From JANOAR01 sp031411235 (GTDB lineage: Bacteria > Verrucomicrobiota > Verrucomicrobiia > Verrucomicrobiales > Verrucomicrobiaceae), in the NCBI GenBank assembly GCA_031411235.1, contig JANOAR010000265.1, positions 1 through 46,811 on the forward strand: a stretch of 46,811 bases of DNA, read 5' to 3'. Position 1 is the first letter of the stretch. Each line of letters starts with the position of its first letter. The position numbers and the translations under genes were made by a program. This document shows, piece by piece, positions 1 through 9,287 of this stretch. Below the pieces are notes generated by a model, which saw only the letters and a program-made list of their open reading frames with translations, made no database searches and had not been told where the DNA came from.

Positions 1-1
1 C

Positions 2-3000
2 GGCAGCAAAGAAGCGACCTCGCCGCTCAGCGTTGAGCCGCCACTCACGGGCAGCTTTGAATGGACGAGTTCGCGCAGTGGTTTGTATCGCCTGTCGCAG
101 ACGCCGCGTTTCGCCCAGAGTTATAAGTTCATCCTTCGCTCCGGGTTAAAAGATCTCGTAGGAGCGGCCATCGCAGGGGGGTTACTCGACGAGGTCAGCA
201 GCGACCGCTTCCGCATCGTCGAGCAGTACCCCAAGTGGTTGAACCAGAGCGACCCGCCACGGATGCCGCGCTTCATGTTTGAGTTCAATGACCTCGTCGA
301 TCCCGCTGCGGTAGCTGCGGGCATGGCCTTCAAATGCGCCGCAACCAACGACCGTATCGACGTCCGAGTGCGCCTCGCCACAGCCAAGGACTTCCAGCAT
401 TTCGGCACCGAACCATTGCCCACCTGGGCCGAGCAAATGGCCAAGACCAAGCCACAGCTCCTCACCGCCACCGCTCTCCGCGAAAGCGCCATCGTCGTCG
501 AGCCCGTGGCCCCGCTGAATGTCGGCAAAGACTGGATCCTCGACATCGCTACCAGCGTGACGAACAAGAGCGGCTCCTCAAAAATCGCTGTCGGCGACGC
601 CATCGCTATCGGCACCATTGAGCCCTTCATCGTCGATAAAATCAGTGCGCACAGCCCCTTCGATCGCCCACGTTTCATCGACATCGACTTCAGCGATGAA
701 CTCATCGCCCAGCACGACACCGACGCCGAACGCGCTACCGAGGTGAAGGCCAAGCTCGCGACCTACGCCTCGTTTATCCACATCGACCCGCCCGTTATCG
801 GGGCAAAACTTGCCATCGACGACAACACCCTGCGCCTGTCCGGCAGCTTCGCGCTTGGCACTCCTTATCGCGTCAGCGTCGCTGGCGACATCCTGTCGGG
901 CGACGGCGTGCGGCTCTCCGCACCCGCCGAGAGTATCGTCGCTTTTGCCCCCAATCCGCCCTACCTCGCGGTGCCCAGTTTCATCAATGCCCAGCTCGCC
1001 ACGGGCAAGGGTGAGTTTGAATTCGTTGCCGCCAATGTCACCCAAGTCCGCGTCCGTGCCCGCCGCATGAATGGCCCCGAACTCATGCGCGCCATCCATG
1101 ACTACCAGCCCTACATCACCGCTAACACGAGCGGCGAAAAGCAGCGCAAGGCCTTCAAAGCCAAACCCTTCGACGACTATCCCGGCAGCCTCGTTTTTGA
1201 CCGCACCTACCCCATCAACAAAACGCTCGACGAGAGCCAAATGACCAAGCTCAACTGGCGCGAAATCCTCGGTGCGGACAACGCCACCGCGCCCCTGTTT
1301 ATCGAGCTGGAAGGCCTCGCCATGAATGGCGTCGAAGGCAAGCGCGTGCTCGCCCAGACACTCGTCGAATTCACCGACCTCGGCGTCTTCCAAAAGGATG
1401 ATTTCCAGACCTCCACCGTGTATGTCGTCTCGCTCAAAACAGGCAAACCCCTGCCCAAAGTCCGCGTCACCCTCGCCGACAAAGACCATCGTCTGCTCGG
1501 CTACGCCGACACCGATGAAAGCGGCCTCGTCAACATCGCCGCCAAGGATGTCGCCTACGTCCTCGCTGAAAAAGACGGCGACTGCACCGCCCTGCAAGCA
1601 GGCGACTCCAACACCCTCATCCCCCTTTGGCACCACAACGTCGCCACCGCCTGGGACTCGCCCTGGGACGCCAAGCGCCGCACCTTCATCTATGCGGATC
1701 GCCCCATCTTCAAGCCCGGCGACATCGCCCATGTCCGCGCTTACTCGCGCCTCGCCATCGGCGACGCCCTGAAGCTCGATGCGACCCCTGTGAAAGGCAC
1801 CGCGATGCTGCGCGACTCGCGCTACCGCATCGTCATGGAGAAGCCCATCACCCTCTCCGCCACGGGCTCATGGAATGATGACATCCCCCTCCCCAGCGGC
1901 CCCACAGGCTACTACACCCTCTCGCTCCACTTCCCCAGCGACAAGGCCGACGACCGCGAAGAACAAGACGAAAGCGGCACCCTCTCCTTCCTCGTCACCG
2001 ACTACAAAGCCAACACCTTCGAGGTCAAGCTGGATGCCACCGCGCTCGATGCCAAGCCCGACCGCCTGCGCTTGCCCCTCAGCGCCAACTACTACATGGG
2101 CAAGGCCCTCAGCCAAGCCAAGGTCGCCTGGAACGCCTACCGCGCCGAAGCCTTCACCGCGCCCGCTGGTTATGAGGCCTACCACTTCGGCGACGCCCCA
2201 CGTTGGGCGCACTACGGCGAAGACCGCGACCCCGATGACCAGGACAACAGTAACCATGATGAACTCGCCGAGTGGGATGCCTCGGGCGATGGCACCTTGG
2301 ATGACGACGGCACCTACACGCTCGAAATGCCCACGCCACCCGCTGACCGCGCCGCCATGCCGCAGCGCCTGCACATTGAGGCCAGCGTCACCGACATCAA
2401 TGAACAAACCCTCAGCACCTCCACCGAGATCACCCTGCCTGGAGCCGCCTTCGTCGTCGGGCTGAAAGGGCCGCAATTCTATGCCACCGCAGGCGCACCC
2501 GTTGCCCTCGAAGCCATCGCCATCACCGCCGAAGGCAAGCCCCACGCCTCCACCGTCGCCGCCAGCTTCAAGGTCGAGCGCCAGGACTACAACATCATCA
2601 AGGTCGAGACCGCAGGCGGCGGATTGCACACCAAAAACCAAGTCATTCTGCAAGAGGAATACAGCAACTCCATCGTGCTCAAACCCGCAGCGAACGGCCA
2701 GGCCGCCAGCGCCACCCTCAACTTCACGCCCAAGGCAGGCGGCACCTACTTCGTCAGCATCGAAACACAGGACAGCACAGGCCGCAAAATGCTCAGCCGT
2801 ATGCCCTTCTACGTCATCGGTGGCAACGCCTTCCCCTGGGCAATGAACGACGGCAACGCCATCGACCTGCAAGCCGACAAAAAACAACTCAAGCCCGGCG
2901 ACACCGCCACCATCGTGGTGAAGTCCCCCATCAGCGGCAGCGCTCTCGTCACCATCGAGCGCAACAAAGTGCAGCGCCACTTCATCACTGAAATCTCGCC

Positions 3001-5791
3001 CGCGCAGCCCACCATCAAGGTGCCTGTGTTTGAAGAGGACGCCCCCAATGTCTTCGTCTCCGTCATGCTCATTCGCGGTGCCGCCAACAGCCCGCAAAAG
3101 ACCCCCATGCCCGAATACAAAGTCGGCTACTGCGAGCTGACCGTGACCACTACCACCCACGACCTCGCCATCACCGTGAAGCCCGATCACGACACCGTGA
3201 AACCCGGCGAACCCATCACCGTGAGCACCCAGATCAACGACGCCGCAGGCAAGCCCGTCGCTAACGCCGAAGTCACCCTCGCCGCCGTGGACGAAGGCGT
3301 GCTCAGCCTCATGAGCTACAAGACGCCCGACCCCCAGGCCTACTTCCACGCCCCCGCCGCGCTCGCCGTCCACTCCCGCACCAACTTCGATAACCTTATC
3401 ACCGAAGACAACATGCTGCGCACCCGTGGCAACAAAGGCTTCGTCATCGGCGGCGGCGGCGAAGACATCGAGCCCGACATGAGTGCCAGGAAAAACTTCG
3501 TCGTCACCCCGCTCTGGTCAGCCATCGTCGTCACCGACGCCCAGGGCAACGCACGAGCCACCTTCACCGCGCCCGACAACCTCACCCGCTACCGCCTCAT
3601 GGCTGTCGCCAGCGAGGGCACCCAGCGCTTCGGCCATGCCGAGAGCCACGTCATTATCAATAAGCCCCTCATGCTCGACCCCGTGCTCCCTCGCTTTACC
3701 CGCACGGGTGACGAACTGCTCGTGAAAGCCGTCATCCACAACACCACTGCCAACGAAGGCAGCGTACAGGTCGAACTCACCCTCGACGACCACGCCGAGT
3801 TCATCACCGCCGACCGCCCCTTCATCCTCACCAGCCTAAACCCCACCAAAGAGCAACCCCAGGGCAAGGCCTGGCGTCGCAGTGTCCAAGTCAAAGCCAA
3901 CGCCACCACCAGCGTCGCCTTCCCCCTGCGCCTCACCACCCTCGGCACCACCAAGTGGACATGGGCCGCCCAGACCACCACTTGGACAGCCGGTTCCCCC
4001 GCCCTCGGCGACGCTACCGAGACCACCTTCAACATCGAGCCCCCCGTGCCCGAGCGGCGCGAAGTCCGCTACTTCGCCATCGACGGCAAAACTCCGCCCG
4101 AGAGCCTCAGCAAAGACATCAACCCCACCCTCCTCGAAGGCAACGGCAAGGTCAGCATCACCCTCGCCACCTCGCCCGTCTATGAAGCCGCCGACGCCCT
4201 CGAATACGTCCTCGGCTACCCCTACGGCTGCGTCGAGCAGACCACCTCCGCCATGATGCCCTACCTCGCCCTCGGTGGTTACAGCGAGATGTTCCCCACC
4301 CAGCTCGACCCCGCCAAAGGCAAACAAATCATCCAAACCGGCGTCAATCGCCTGCTCCAAATGACCACCGAAGGCGGCGGCCTCGCCTACTGGCCCGGCG
4401 GCCAAGAAGCCACCCTCTGGGGCAGCGCCTACGGCGGCTTCGCCCTGCTGAAAGCCCGCGACATGGGCGCTGCCGTGCCTCCCGCCGTCATCTCCGAGCT
4501 GCTCGACTACCTTAGCAAAGCCCTCCGCGAGCTAGAGGATGAAAAGGAGCCCCACGTCCTCTGCGACAGCGCCTTCGCCCTCTACACCCTCGCCAAAGGC
4601 GGCAAAGCCGAGCCCGCCTACCAGAACCTCCTCTATGCCAAGCGCGACCAGCTCCCCGCCCTGGCCAAGATTTACCTCGCCCTCTCCATGCTCATCAGCA
4701 ACGCGCCCGAATCCCAAGCCGCTACCCTCCTCGGAGCCTCCCTCACCCCCGAACCACCCAAGCCCGTCGTCGCCGCCTCCAAGCCCGACGCCAAAAAGCC
4801 CGAGGCCAAAGGCAAAGGCGATGCCAAAAGCAAGGCCAAAACCAAGGGCAAAGGCAATGCCAAAAAACCCGCCGCCAAGCCCACCCCACCACCACCGCCT
4901 CGCCCTGTGTGGAATCACTGGGTCGGCCCCAAAGTGAACATGGCCCTCAAGCTCATCTGCTACGCCCACCTCGGCCTCAAAGACAAAGCCAACGAAGCCG
5001 CCACCCTCCTCCTGCAAAGCCGCAACGGACGCGGTGAATGGGGCAACACCTTCACCAACTCCTGGGCGCTCACCGCCCTCGCCGCCTATGATCGCAGCCT
5101 CAAGGCAAACCCCGCGCCCCTCACCGCCACCGTCGCTTGGGATTCGCAAAGCCTGAAGCTCGACCTCGCCAAACCCATGTCCATCGCCACCGGCAGCTTC
5201 ACCCTCTCCCCCGCGCTCAGCGCCCTGCCCATGCAGCTCAGCCTCCCTGCCGACCGCAAAGTCTCGGCCCGCGTCGAAGCCCGAGGCTACTCCACCCTGC
5301 GCGAGTTCGGCGGCGAAAACAAAGGCTTCGGCATCACCCGCCAGTACCGCCGACTCCTCGCCAACGGCGACGCCGAAGACACCGCCGACTACCGCGTCGG
5401 CGACCTCATCCAAGTCACCCTCAACATCGACACCCCTGGCGGCGACCATTACCTCGCCATCAACGACCCCCTGCCCGCCGTCTTTGAAGCCCTGAACCCC
5501 GACTTCGACACCCAAAAAGTGCGCAACTCCAGCGCCCCCGAAGGCGTCGAAAATTGGTTCTGCGACCACCGCGAACTGCGCACCGACCGCGCCCTCTTCT
5601 TCACCGACAACCCACCCGGCAGAGGCAAGTTCACCCTCAGCTACCTCGCCCGCGTCGTCGCCGAAGGCGACGTCATCGCCCCCAGCGCCAAGATCGAAGC
5701 CATGTACGAGCCCGACCACTACGGCCTGAGCGCCACCCAGCGCGTGAGGTCATTGCCCAGCGGCAGTGGCAAGCCCGTAGCTGCGAAGTAG
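2..5791 (+). CDS. Alpha-2-macroglobulin family protein, 5'-truncated by the window edge
   Basis: The reading frame is open from base 2 with no stop, so the true start lies upstream; the TTG at 83 is only the first start-like codon. About 1929 residues are visible. An MG2-type segment (YADRPIFKPGD) lies near residue 565, an A2M domain (TPLWSAIVVTDAQG) near residue 1170, and the thioester motif CVEQ in PYGCVEQT with its Cys codon at 4229-4231. Bacterial macroglobulins are envelope proteins that trap attacking proteases, with the Cys-Gln thioester linking covalently to the target; retention of CxEQ suggests a thioester type rather than the YfaS type that lacks it. Within the helical thioester domain, bases about 4750-4908 encode a Lys/Ala/Pro low-complexity insert. 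Such genes often sit beside pbpC, which is not visible here. The family call is firm; the target is inferred. Confidence 0.93.
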   Translation, partial: GSKEATSPLSVEPPLTGSFEWTSSRSGLYRLSQTPRFAQSYKFILRSGLKDLVGAAIAGGLLDEVSSDRFRIVEQYPKWLNQSDPPRMPRFMFEFNDLVDPAAVAAGMAFKCAATNDRIDVRVRLATAKDFQHFGTEPLPTWAEQMAKTKPQLLTATALRESAIVVEPVAPLNVGKDWILDIATSVTNKSGSSKIAVGDAIAIGTIEPFIVDKISAHSPFDRPRFIDIDFSDELIAQHDTDAERATEVKAKLATYASFIHIDPPVIGAKLAIDDNTLRLSGSFALGTPYRVSVAGDILSGDGVRLSAPAESIVAFAPNPPYLAVPSFINAQLATGKGEFEFVAANVTQVRVRARRMNGPELMRAIHDYQPYITANTSGEKQRKAFKAKPFDDYPGSLVFDRTYPINKTLDESQMTKLNWREILGADNATAPLFIELEGLAMNGVEGKRVLAQTLVEFTDLGVFQKDDFQTSTVYVVSLKTGKPLPKVRVTLADKDHRLLGYADTDESGLVNIAAKDVAYVLAEKDGDCTALQAGDSNTLIPLWHHNVATAWDSPWDAKRRTFIYADRPIFKPGDIAHVRAYSRLAIGDALKLDATPVKGTAMLRDSRYRIVMEKPITLSATGSWNDDIPLPSGPTGYYTLSLHFPSDKADDREEQDESGTLSFLVTDYKANTFEVKLDATALDAKPDRLRLPLSANYYMGKALSQAKVAWNAYRAEAFTAPAGYEAYHFGDAPRWAHYGEDRDPDDQDNSNHDELAEWDASGDGTLDDDGTYTLEMPTPPADRAAMPQRLHIEASVTDINEQTLSTSTEITLPGAAFVVGLKGPQFYATAGAPVALEAIAITAEGKPHASTVAASFKVERQDYNIIKVETAGGGLHTKNQVILQEEYSNSIVLKPAANGQAASATLNFTPKAGGTYFVSIETQDSTGRKMLSRMPFYVIGGNAFPWAMNDGNAIDLQADKKQLKPGDTATIVVKSPISGSALVTIERNKVQRHFITEISPAQPTIKVPVFEEDAPNVFVSVMLIRGAANSPQKTPMPEYKVGYCELTVTTTTHDLAITVKPDHDTVKPGEPITVSTQINDAAGKPVANAEVTLAAVDEGVLSLMSYKTPDPQAYFHAPAALAVHSRTNFDNLITEDNMLRTRGNKGFVIGGGGEDIEPDMSARKNFVVTPLWSAIVVTDAQGNARATFTAPDNLTRYRLMAVASEGTQRFGHAESHVIINKPLMLDPVLPRFTRTGDELLVKAVIHNTTANEGSVQVELTLDDHAEFITADRPFILTSLNPTKEQPQGKAWRRSVQVKANATTSVAFPLRLTTLGTTKWTWAAQTTTWTAGSPALGDATETTFNIEPPVPERREVRYFAIDGKTPPESLSKDINPTLLEGNGKVSITLATSPVYEAADALEYVLGYPYGCVEQTTSAMMPYLALGGYSEMFPTQLDPAKGKQIIQTGVNRLLQMTTEGGGLAYWPGGQEATLWGSAYGGFALLKARDMGAAVPPAVISELLDYLSKALRELEDEKEPHVLCDSAFALYTLAKGGKAEPAYQNLLYAKRDQLPALAKIYLALSMLISNAPESQAATLLGASLTPEPPKPVVAASKPDAKKPEAKGKGDAKSKAKTKGKGNAKKPAAKPTPPPPPRPVWNHWVGPKVNMALKLICYAHLGLKDKANEAATLLLQSRNGRGEWGNTFTNSWALTALAAYDRSLKANPAPLTATVAWDSQSLKLDLAKPMSIATGSFTLSPALSALPMQLSLPADRKVSARVEARGYSTLREFGGENKGFGITRQYRRLLANGDAEDTADYRVGDLIQVTLNIDTPGGDHYLAINDPLPAVFEALNPDFDTQKVRNSSAPEGVENWFCDHRELRTDRALFFTDNPPGRGKFTLSYLARVVAEGDVIAPSAKIEAMYEPDHYGLSATQRVRSLPSGSGKPVAAK

Positions 5792-5805
5792 CCCCAACAG
5801 AGTGA

Positions 5806-5825
5806 CACAGGCTGTCCAGCCTGTG
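5806..5825 (+). terminator. Hairpin after the macroglobulin gene
   Basis: Perfect 8-bp inverted repeat CACAGGCT / AGCCTGTG with a 4-base loop, beginning 15 bases after the stop codon. No T-run follows, so it may act as a Rho-assisted end, an mRNA-stabilising hairpin or simply a dispersed palindrome. Confidence 0.4.
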
Positions 5826-6116
5826 CTTGCGCCCTATTCACCTCAATACGGCATCAGCGTAATGCAGCGAGTGTCCTTCATTCGTTGTCCCACGGCCTAG
5901 ACAAGGTATCAAAATTAGCTCGATATGACGACATCATTCAGTGCCCTCACCCGAGTTTAGTGTAACGGCTCGGCCAGCCTCGAAGCCATTTCTGGCTCAG
6001 CCGCCCATGTTACGAACCTTCTGTCGTCGCTGGTTCGTCCTCGGTCATACCCTTCAGTTCATCGCCATGTTCACCATGGTTTTCACCAGCCGTGAGCCAC
6101 CGCCGTACAGCCCCTC

Positions 6117-6452
6117 TTGGGAAAACACTTTTCTCAGTCACCAAAAGCCTTTCCGCAATTGTCCCCCGACAAAACTCAACTGCCCCCGGTCCAGGGGCAG
6201 TCACGGAAATCATTTTCTCAACCGCCCCCGGCTCAGGGGCAGTTGCCCCCAGACCAAACTCAGTTGCCCCCGGTCTAGGGGCAGTTGCCCCTGAACCAAA
6301 CCTAGTTGCCTCCCGGTCAGGGGCAGTTGCCCCCAGACCAACCTTAGTTGCCCCCGGACCAGTCGCAGTCACCGAAATCATTTCCGCAGTTGAGAAAACG
6401 CAAAACTCAGGTGCGGAAACCCTTTTCCCCTCTAGGAAAACCCTTTCCTCAG
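6117..6452. repeat. 21-bp tandem repeat array, 16 units
   Basis: Sixteen consecutive 21-base units can be laid out from 6117 to 6452 with no gain or loss of phase. The central units (6180-6368) follow TTGCCCCC-(GGTC or AGACC)-N-GGGGCAG or CTCAG. The outer units are AT-richer variants such as TTGGGAAAACACTTTTCTCAG at 6117 and CTAGGAAAACCCTTTCCTCAG at 6432. A variant beginning TCACNGAAATCATT occurs at 6201 and 6369, with a relative at 6138. Several units are imperfect palindromes (CTGCCCC-N7-GGGGCAG), so the array could fold into a row of hairpins. Because 21 is a multiple of three, every frame reads as a heptapeptide repeat. There are no unique spacers, so it is not a CRISPR array. Confidence 0.85.
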
Positions 6453-6496
6453 TCCCGCCCCCGCCTCACCGCCGTCAGCCCAGCCTTAGAGCCACC

Positions 6497-6528
6497 AGGA
6501 AAAGAGAGCCCTTGCCCGTTTGGCAAGG
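6497..6528 (-). terminator. Possible Rho-independent terminator of the HTTM gene
   Basis: On the minus strand, about 90 bases after the stop codon at 6616, a perfect 7-bp stem (CCTTGCC / GGCAAGG, loop of 5, at 6510-6528) is followed by a short TCTCTTTT tract. The stem is short and the T-tract is interrupted. Confidence 0.4.
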
Positions 6529-6615
6529 AGGATTTCCCCCTCGCACATTCGAGAAACTTCGCCCCCTAGAGCCGCCCTTCCGAGTGAGATCGACGTTCCT
6601 TGGCTACGCGTCCAC

Positions 6616-7500
6616 TTAGTTGCGCAGCCATTCTGGCAGATCACTCTCGCGCAGCCACAGCACCGCAAAGGCCAATCCACAGACGCCGATAGGCCAGCTC
6701 CCGGTAAACATGAGCGCACCGAGCACATGGTAGCTGAGTAGCGCTTTCAGCGCCCCGACTCTCAGCCTCGCAAACCCTAGCCATAGCGGGCTACCCAGCT
6801 CCCAGAGCAGCAGTGCGGCCTGTAATATGGCCCAGCAAGCCAGAGGCAGCGTGCGCAGCATCCACGCAGCGACCGCCGTGTGCTCGGTGCCCTGGACAAC
6901 CGCTCCAAGTGCCTGCCAGTCACCCAACCAGCCACCATGCAACGCCTTGCCCAGGCCAGCCCCCAGGTAGTAGAGAACGAGGCTAACTTGCAAGATACGC
7001 CGTGGTGCCGCCGAGCACTGCCCATCGACCTGCGCCACACTCGTCGCCAGCACCAGCCAGCCGATGAGGAGCAGGCTATCCGCAGCACTGGCAACCAACG
7101 GGGCGACATGCAACGAGTAGAGAATCACCACCGCCAGCACCCACCGAGCCCATCGCTGCGCTGGGCGCATGAGCACCGATAGCAGCGCTGCCGCAAAGGC
7201 GAAGGCCACCAGTGGCACCAACACCCCAGGCAACTCGCCGAGCGACGGCGGCATCGCGGGTGAACGCGATAGGTTGCTGAGGCGGAAGCCACTGCGCGTG
7301 AGCCATTCGCCGGCGTGTAGGAAAAGGGCACCGTAGTGCAGCAGCGTGGCAAGGGCGAGAGCCCGCTCAAAGGCCCGCAGCGGTTGTGCAGACTCCTCGC
7401 CCCACAGCCACTGGGCAAGGCGGTAGGGAGCAGGCACAGCCCCACCCTCTGCGGGCATAGCGATGGGGCTAGTAGGCAACGGGGTGGGCTTTAATTTCAT
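6616..7500 (-). CDS. HTTM-like multi-pass membrane protein
   Basis: The product has 294 residues with about seven hydrophobic segments spread through the chain. The middle stretch (YYLGAGLGKALHGGWLGDW, about residues 177-195) and the later LLLWELGSPLW and YHVLGALMFTG segments follow the pattern of HTTM-domain proteins, the membrane family related to vitamin K-dependent gamma-carboxylase. The substrate of bacterial HTTM proteins is generally unknown and no residue here decides it. The ATG at 7500 has no Shine-Dalgarno sequence. The leucine-rich-repeat gene lies 74 bases upstream on the same strand, so the two may be co-transcribed. An unrelated multi-pass protein with a similar hydrophobicity pattern is the main alternative. 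Confidence 0.6.
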   Translation of the reverse strand: MKLKPTPLPTSPIAMPAEGGAVPAPYRLAQWLWGEESAQPLRAFERALALATLLHYGALFLHAGEWLTRSGFRLSNLSRSPAMPPSLGELPGVLVPLVAFAFAAALLSVLMRPAQRWARWVLAVVILYSLHVAPLVASAADSLLLIGWLVLATSVAQVDGQCSAAPRRILQVSLVLYYLGAGLGKALHGGWLGDWQALGAVVQGTEHTAVAAWMLRTLPLACWAILQAALLLWELGSPLWLGFARLRVGALKALLSYHVLGALMFTGSWPIGVCGLAFAVLWLRESDLPEWLRN

Positions 7501-7574
7501 TCGTGTTGATCCGTATTGACTCGCGGAGTGACCTCTTGCCCCTCCTGCGCTATCTCAGCGTCTCGTTCCAGCGC

Positions 7575-9086
7575 TCATGGATTCGGCTTTGGCGTTGGCA
7601 GCACGGGCACAGCACTGGCTGCCCCACTAGGCGGCAGAGTTCGCTTTGGGGGCGTTTGAGTCTGTGGCGAGTTCACGGATGGCAGCGGACTCTGGGACTT
7701 GCCCACCACCCCCTTCTTCGTCGTTGGTTGCGCCGCCTTTTTTGCCCGTGACGTCTTCTCCCCTTCGCGGCCCCAGCGGATGGATTTTAAGTGGGGCAGG
7801 GTTGCCAGCAACGCCTGCACCCCCTTCTCGCTCACTCCCGTGGCCGTGAGGTCTAGCGTTGTCAGATTGCGGCAGCTCGTCAGAGGCCCCAGGTCGGAGT
7901 CGAGCATCTTCGCCCCGGTCAAGTTGAGCGTTTGCAGCATGGGAAACAGCCGCAGGCCGTCCAAACCACCTCTCCCGGGAATGCTCTCCGAAAGGTCAAG
8001 ATTGCTGATCAGACCGTGGCCGATGGCAGCTCGCAGAGGCTGTTTTTCCATATCCAGCTTGCCGAGATACAGCATGCGCAGCTTTGGCCAGGTGCCCATC
8101 TGCATCAGCGTCGTCGGTGCCAGCGCCGTGCCGCTCACGTCCAGCACCACCAGCGCGTGCATCGCGGCGATAGCTGGGGCGGCAGCAGCGGTCAGTTTTG
8201 TTTTGGCCACGCGCAGTTCTTGCAGCTTGGGAAGTTGTGCCAGCGTGGGGATCAGCGCGTCGGTGATGCCCATGCCCGTGAGGTCGAGCCGAGCCAGCGT
8301 GGGTGCGGTGGGCAGCCAAGCGAGATCGGCATCACGCAGTGGCAGGCCCCGCAGGCGCACGCCGATGAGGCCAGGGTGCTTGGCGAGTAGGGCAAGGCCA
8401 GCGGGCGTCACCTTGCTGCCTGCGAGATCGAAGTCGATCGCCTTGCTCCTGCCAATCATGGCCTCCAGCGCGACATCGTCGAACTCCGGTTGCGCGACGA
8501 ACGTGCTGGGATTGCTGCGCACCGCCGCTGGGCCTACCGGATAGGTGCCCAGTACGCGCACAGCACTCGCATTGGCCTGTTGCAGTAGCTCCAGTGGCGG
8601 GCTTTTCCAAGTACCGTCGGGAAAGGCTAAAGCTGGACTGCCTACCACATGCGTAGCCGCGAGGAAGCGCACACTCGCCAACGCCGAGCACTGCGGGTAG
8701 AGCACGGCGTAGCGTTTTGCGATGAATTTTGCCGCCTCGCCCCGCGCCTGCTCGCCCGCCGGGTAGCGCAGACTGGCGAGCAAGGTTTTTTCCAGGGCTG
8801 ACACACCGCCTACGGCCAGTGCAGAATAGTCACTCCACGGCAGCGTCACCCAGGCATCTGCCACCGAACTGGACTGCGCCTGTGCGTAGAGGCCATCAAA
8901 AGCCTTTGGCCGAGGCTTTGCCCCCGCCTCTAGCACCGTGAGAAACCGCAGCGTGGCAGGCAACCACGACACCGCCCGCCCCGCGATAGCCGTGTAGGCC
9001 ACAGGGAGCAGCCACAGCAGGGTAAAGGCCAGCCATTGGGCCTTAGCCTTGGTTAGCGAGTGGTGCGCAGGGGGAGGAGGGAGCAT
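7575..9086 (-). CDS. Membrane-anchored leucine-rich-repeat protein
   Basis: I start this gene at the ATG at 9086 (MLPPPPAHHSL), giving 503 residues. The frame continues upstream to 9164, but that part crosses toward a structured repeat and looks non-coding. Residues about 19-35 form one transmembrane segment (WLAFTLLWLLPVAYTA). A domain of about 190 residues that I do not recognise follows, then roughly eight leucine-rich repeats of 23-25 residues (about 220-440; for example LARLDLTGMGITD, LTTLDLTATGVSEKGV) of the type found in planctomycetes and Verrucomicrobia. The tail is rich in Lys, Thr, Ser and Pro. Leucine-rich repeats usually bind proteins; the partner here is unknown. It sits just upstream of the HTTM-like gene, so a membrane complex of the two is possible but inferred. 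Confidence 0.75.
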   Translation of the reverse strand: MLPPPPAHHSLTKAKAQWLAFTLLWLLPVAYTAIAGRAVSWLPATLRFLTVLEAGAKPRPKAFDGLYAQAQSSSVADAWVTLPWSDYSALAVGGVSALEKTLLASLRYPAGEQARGEAAKFIAKRYAVLYPQCSALASVRFLAATHVVGSPALAFPDGTWKSPPLELLQQANASAVRVLGTYPVGPAAVRSNPSTFVAQPEFDDVALEAMIGRSKAIDFDLAGSKVTPAGLALLAKHPGLIGVRLRGLPLRDADLAWLPTAPTLARLDLTGMGITDALIPTLAQLPKLQELRVAKTKLTAAAAPAIAAMHALVVLDVSGTALAPTTLMQMGTWPKLRMLYLGKLDMEKQPLRAAIGHGLISNLDLSESIPGRGGLDGLRLFPMLQTLNLTGAKMLDSDLGPLTSCRNLTTLDLTATGVSEKGVQALLATLPHLKSIRWGREGEKTSRAKKAAQPTTKKGVVGKSQSPLPSVNSPQTQTPPKRTLPPSGAASAVPVLPTPKPNP

Positions 9087-9136
9087 ATCAAGAGTAGAAA
9101 AAGGGATCAAGTCACAAAGACCGACCAACACCACCG

Positions 9137-9280
9137 GGGAGCCCACGCGTCTCGCCTCCGACAACCGAGCGCAGTGAGCTTGTACTTACGGATGACCCAC
9201 GGCCTGCATGGCGCGTTCTCGCTGCGCTCGGCTGTCGGCAGCGGGACGCAGCCTCCGACACGCGAGACGCGTGTGCTCCC
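9137..9280. repeat. 144-bp nested inverted repeat (MITE- or REP-like)
   Basis: The outer arms at 9137-9155 and 9262-9280 are 19 bases each and complementary with one mismatch (GGGAGCCCACGCGTCTCGC against GCGAGACGCGTGTGCTCCC). The inner arms at 9158-9174 and 9222-9238 are 17 bases with one mismatch (CCGACAACCGAGCGCAG against CTGCGCTCGGCTGTCGG). The whole can fold into one long stem with a central loop. It lies between the leucine-rich-repeat gene and the stop codon of the small Cys-rich gene, 7 bases from that stop. It could be a non-autonomous mobile element or a large transcript-end hairpin. No clear target-site duplication was identified. Confidence 0.65.
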
Positions 9281-9287
9281 ATGGGGG

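Larger units (their letters stand above)
5792..6615. other. 824-bp gene-free interval
   Basis: No convincing gene. The interval contains the hairpin at 5806-5825, about 290 bases without clear structure, the 21-bp tandem array at 6117-6452, and a hairpin at 6510-6528 near the 3' end of the minus-strand HTTM gene. Open frames exist on both strands through the array, but they only reflect its 21-bp (seven-codon) period and look like no protein family I know. Confidence 0.6.

Noticed and set aside
1868..3373. A 501-codon open frame on the minus strand inside the macroglobulin gene, and similar long antisense frames at 4532-5719, 37928-39028 and 41954-42826
   Set aside because: High GC in third codon positions makes long antisense frames common; none shows a signal, domain or plausible start.
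6117..6452. Possible CRISPR array
   Set aside because: Repeats are contiguous, with no unique spacers and no cas genes nearby.
6092..6619. Open frames on both strands through the 21-bp array (also 6010-6381)
   Set aside because: The heptapeptide pattern follows directly from the 21-base period in every frame; no start with support and no recognisable domain.
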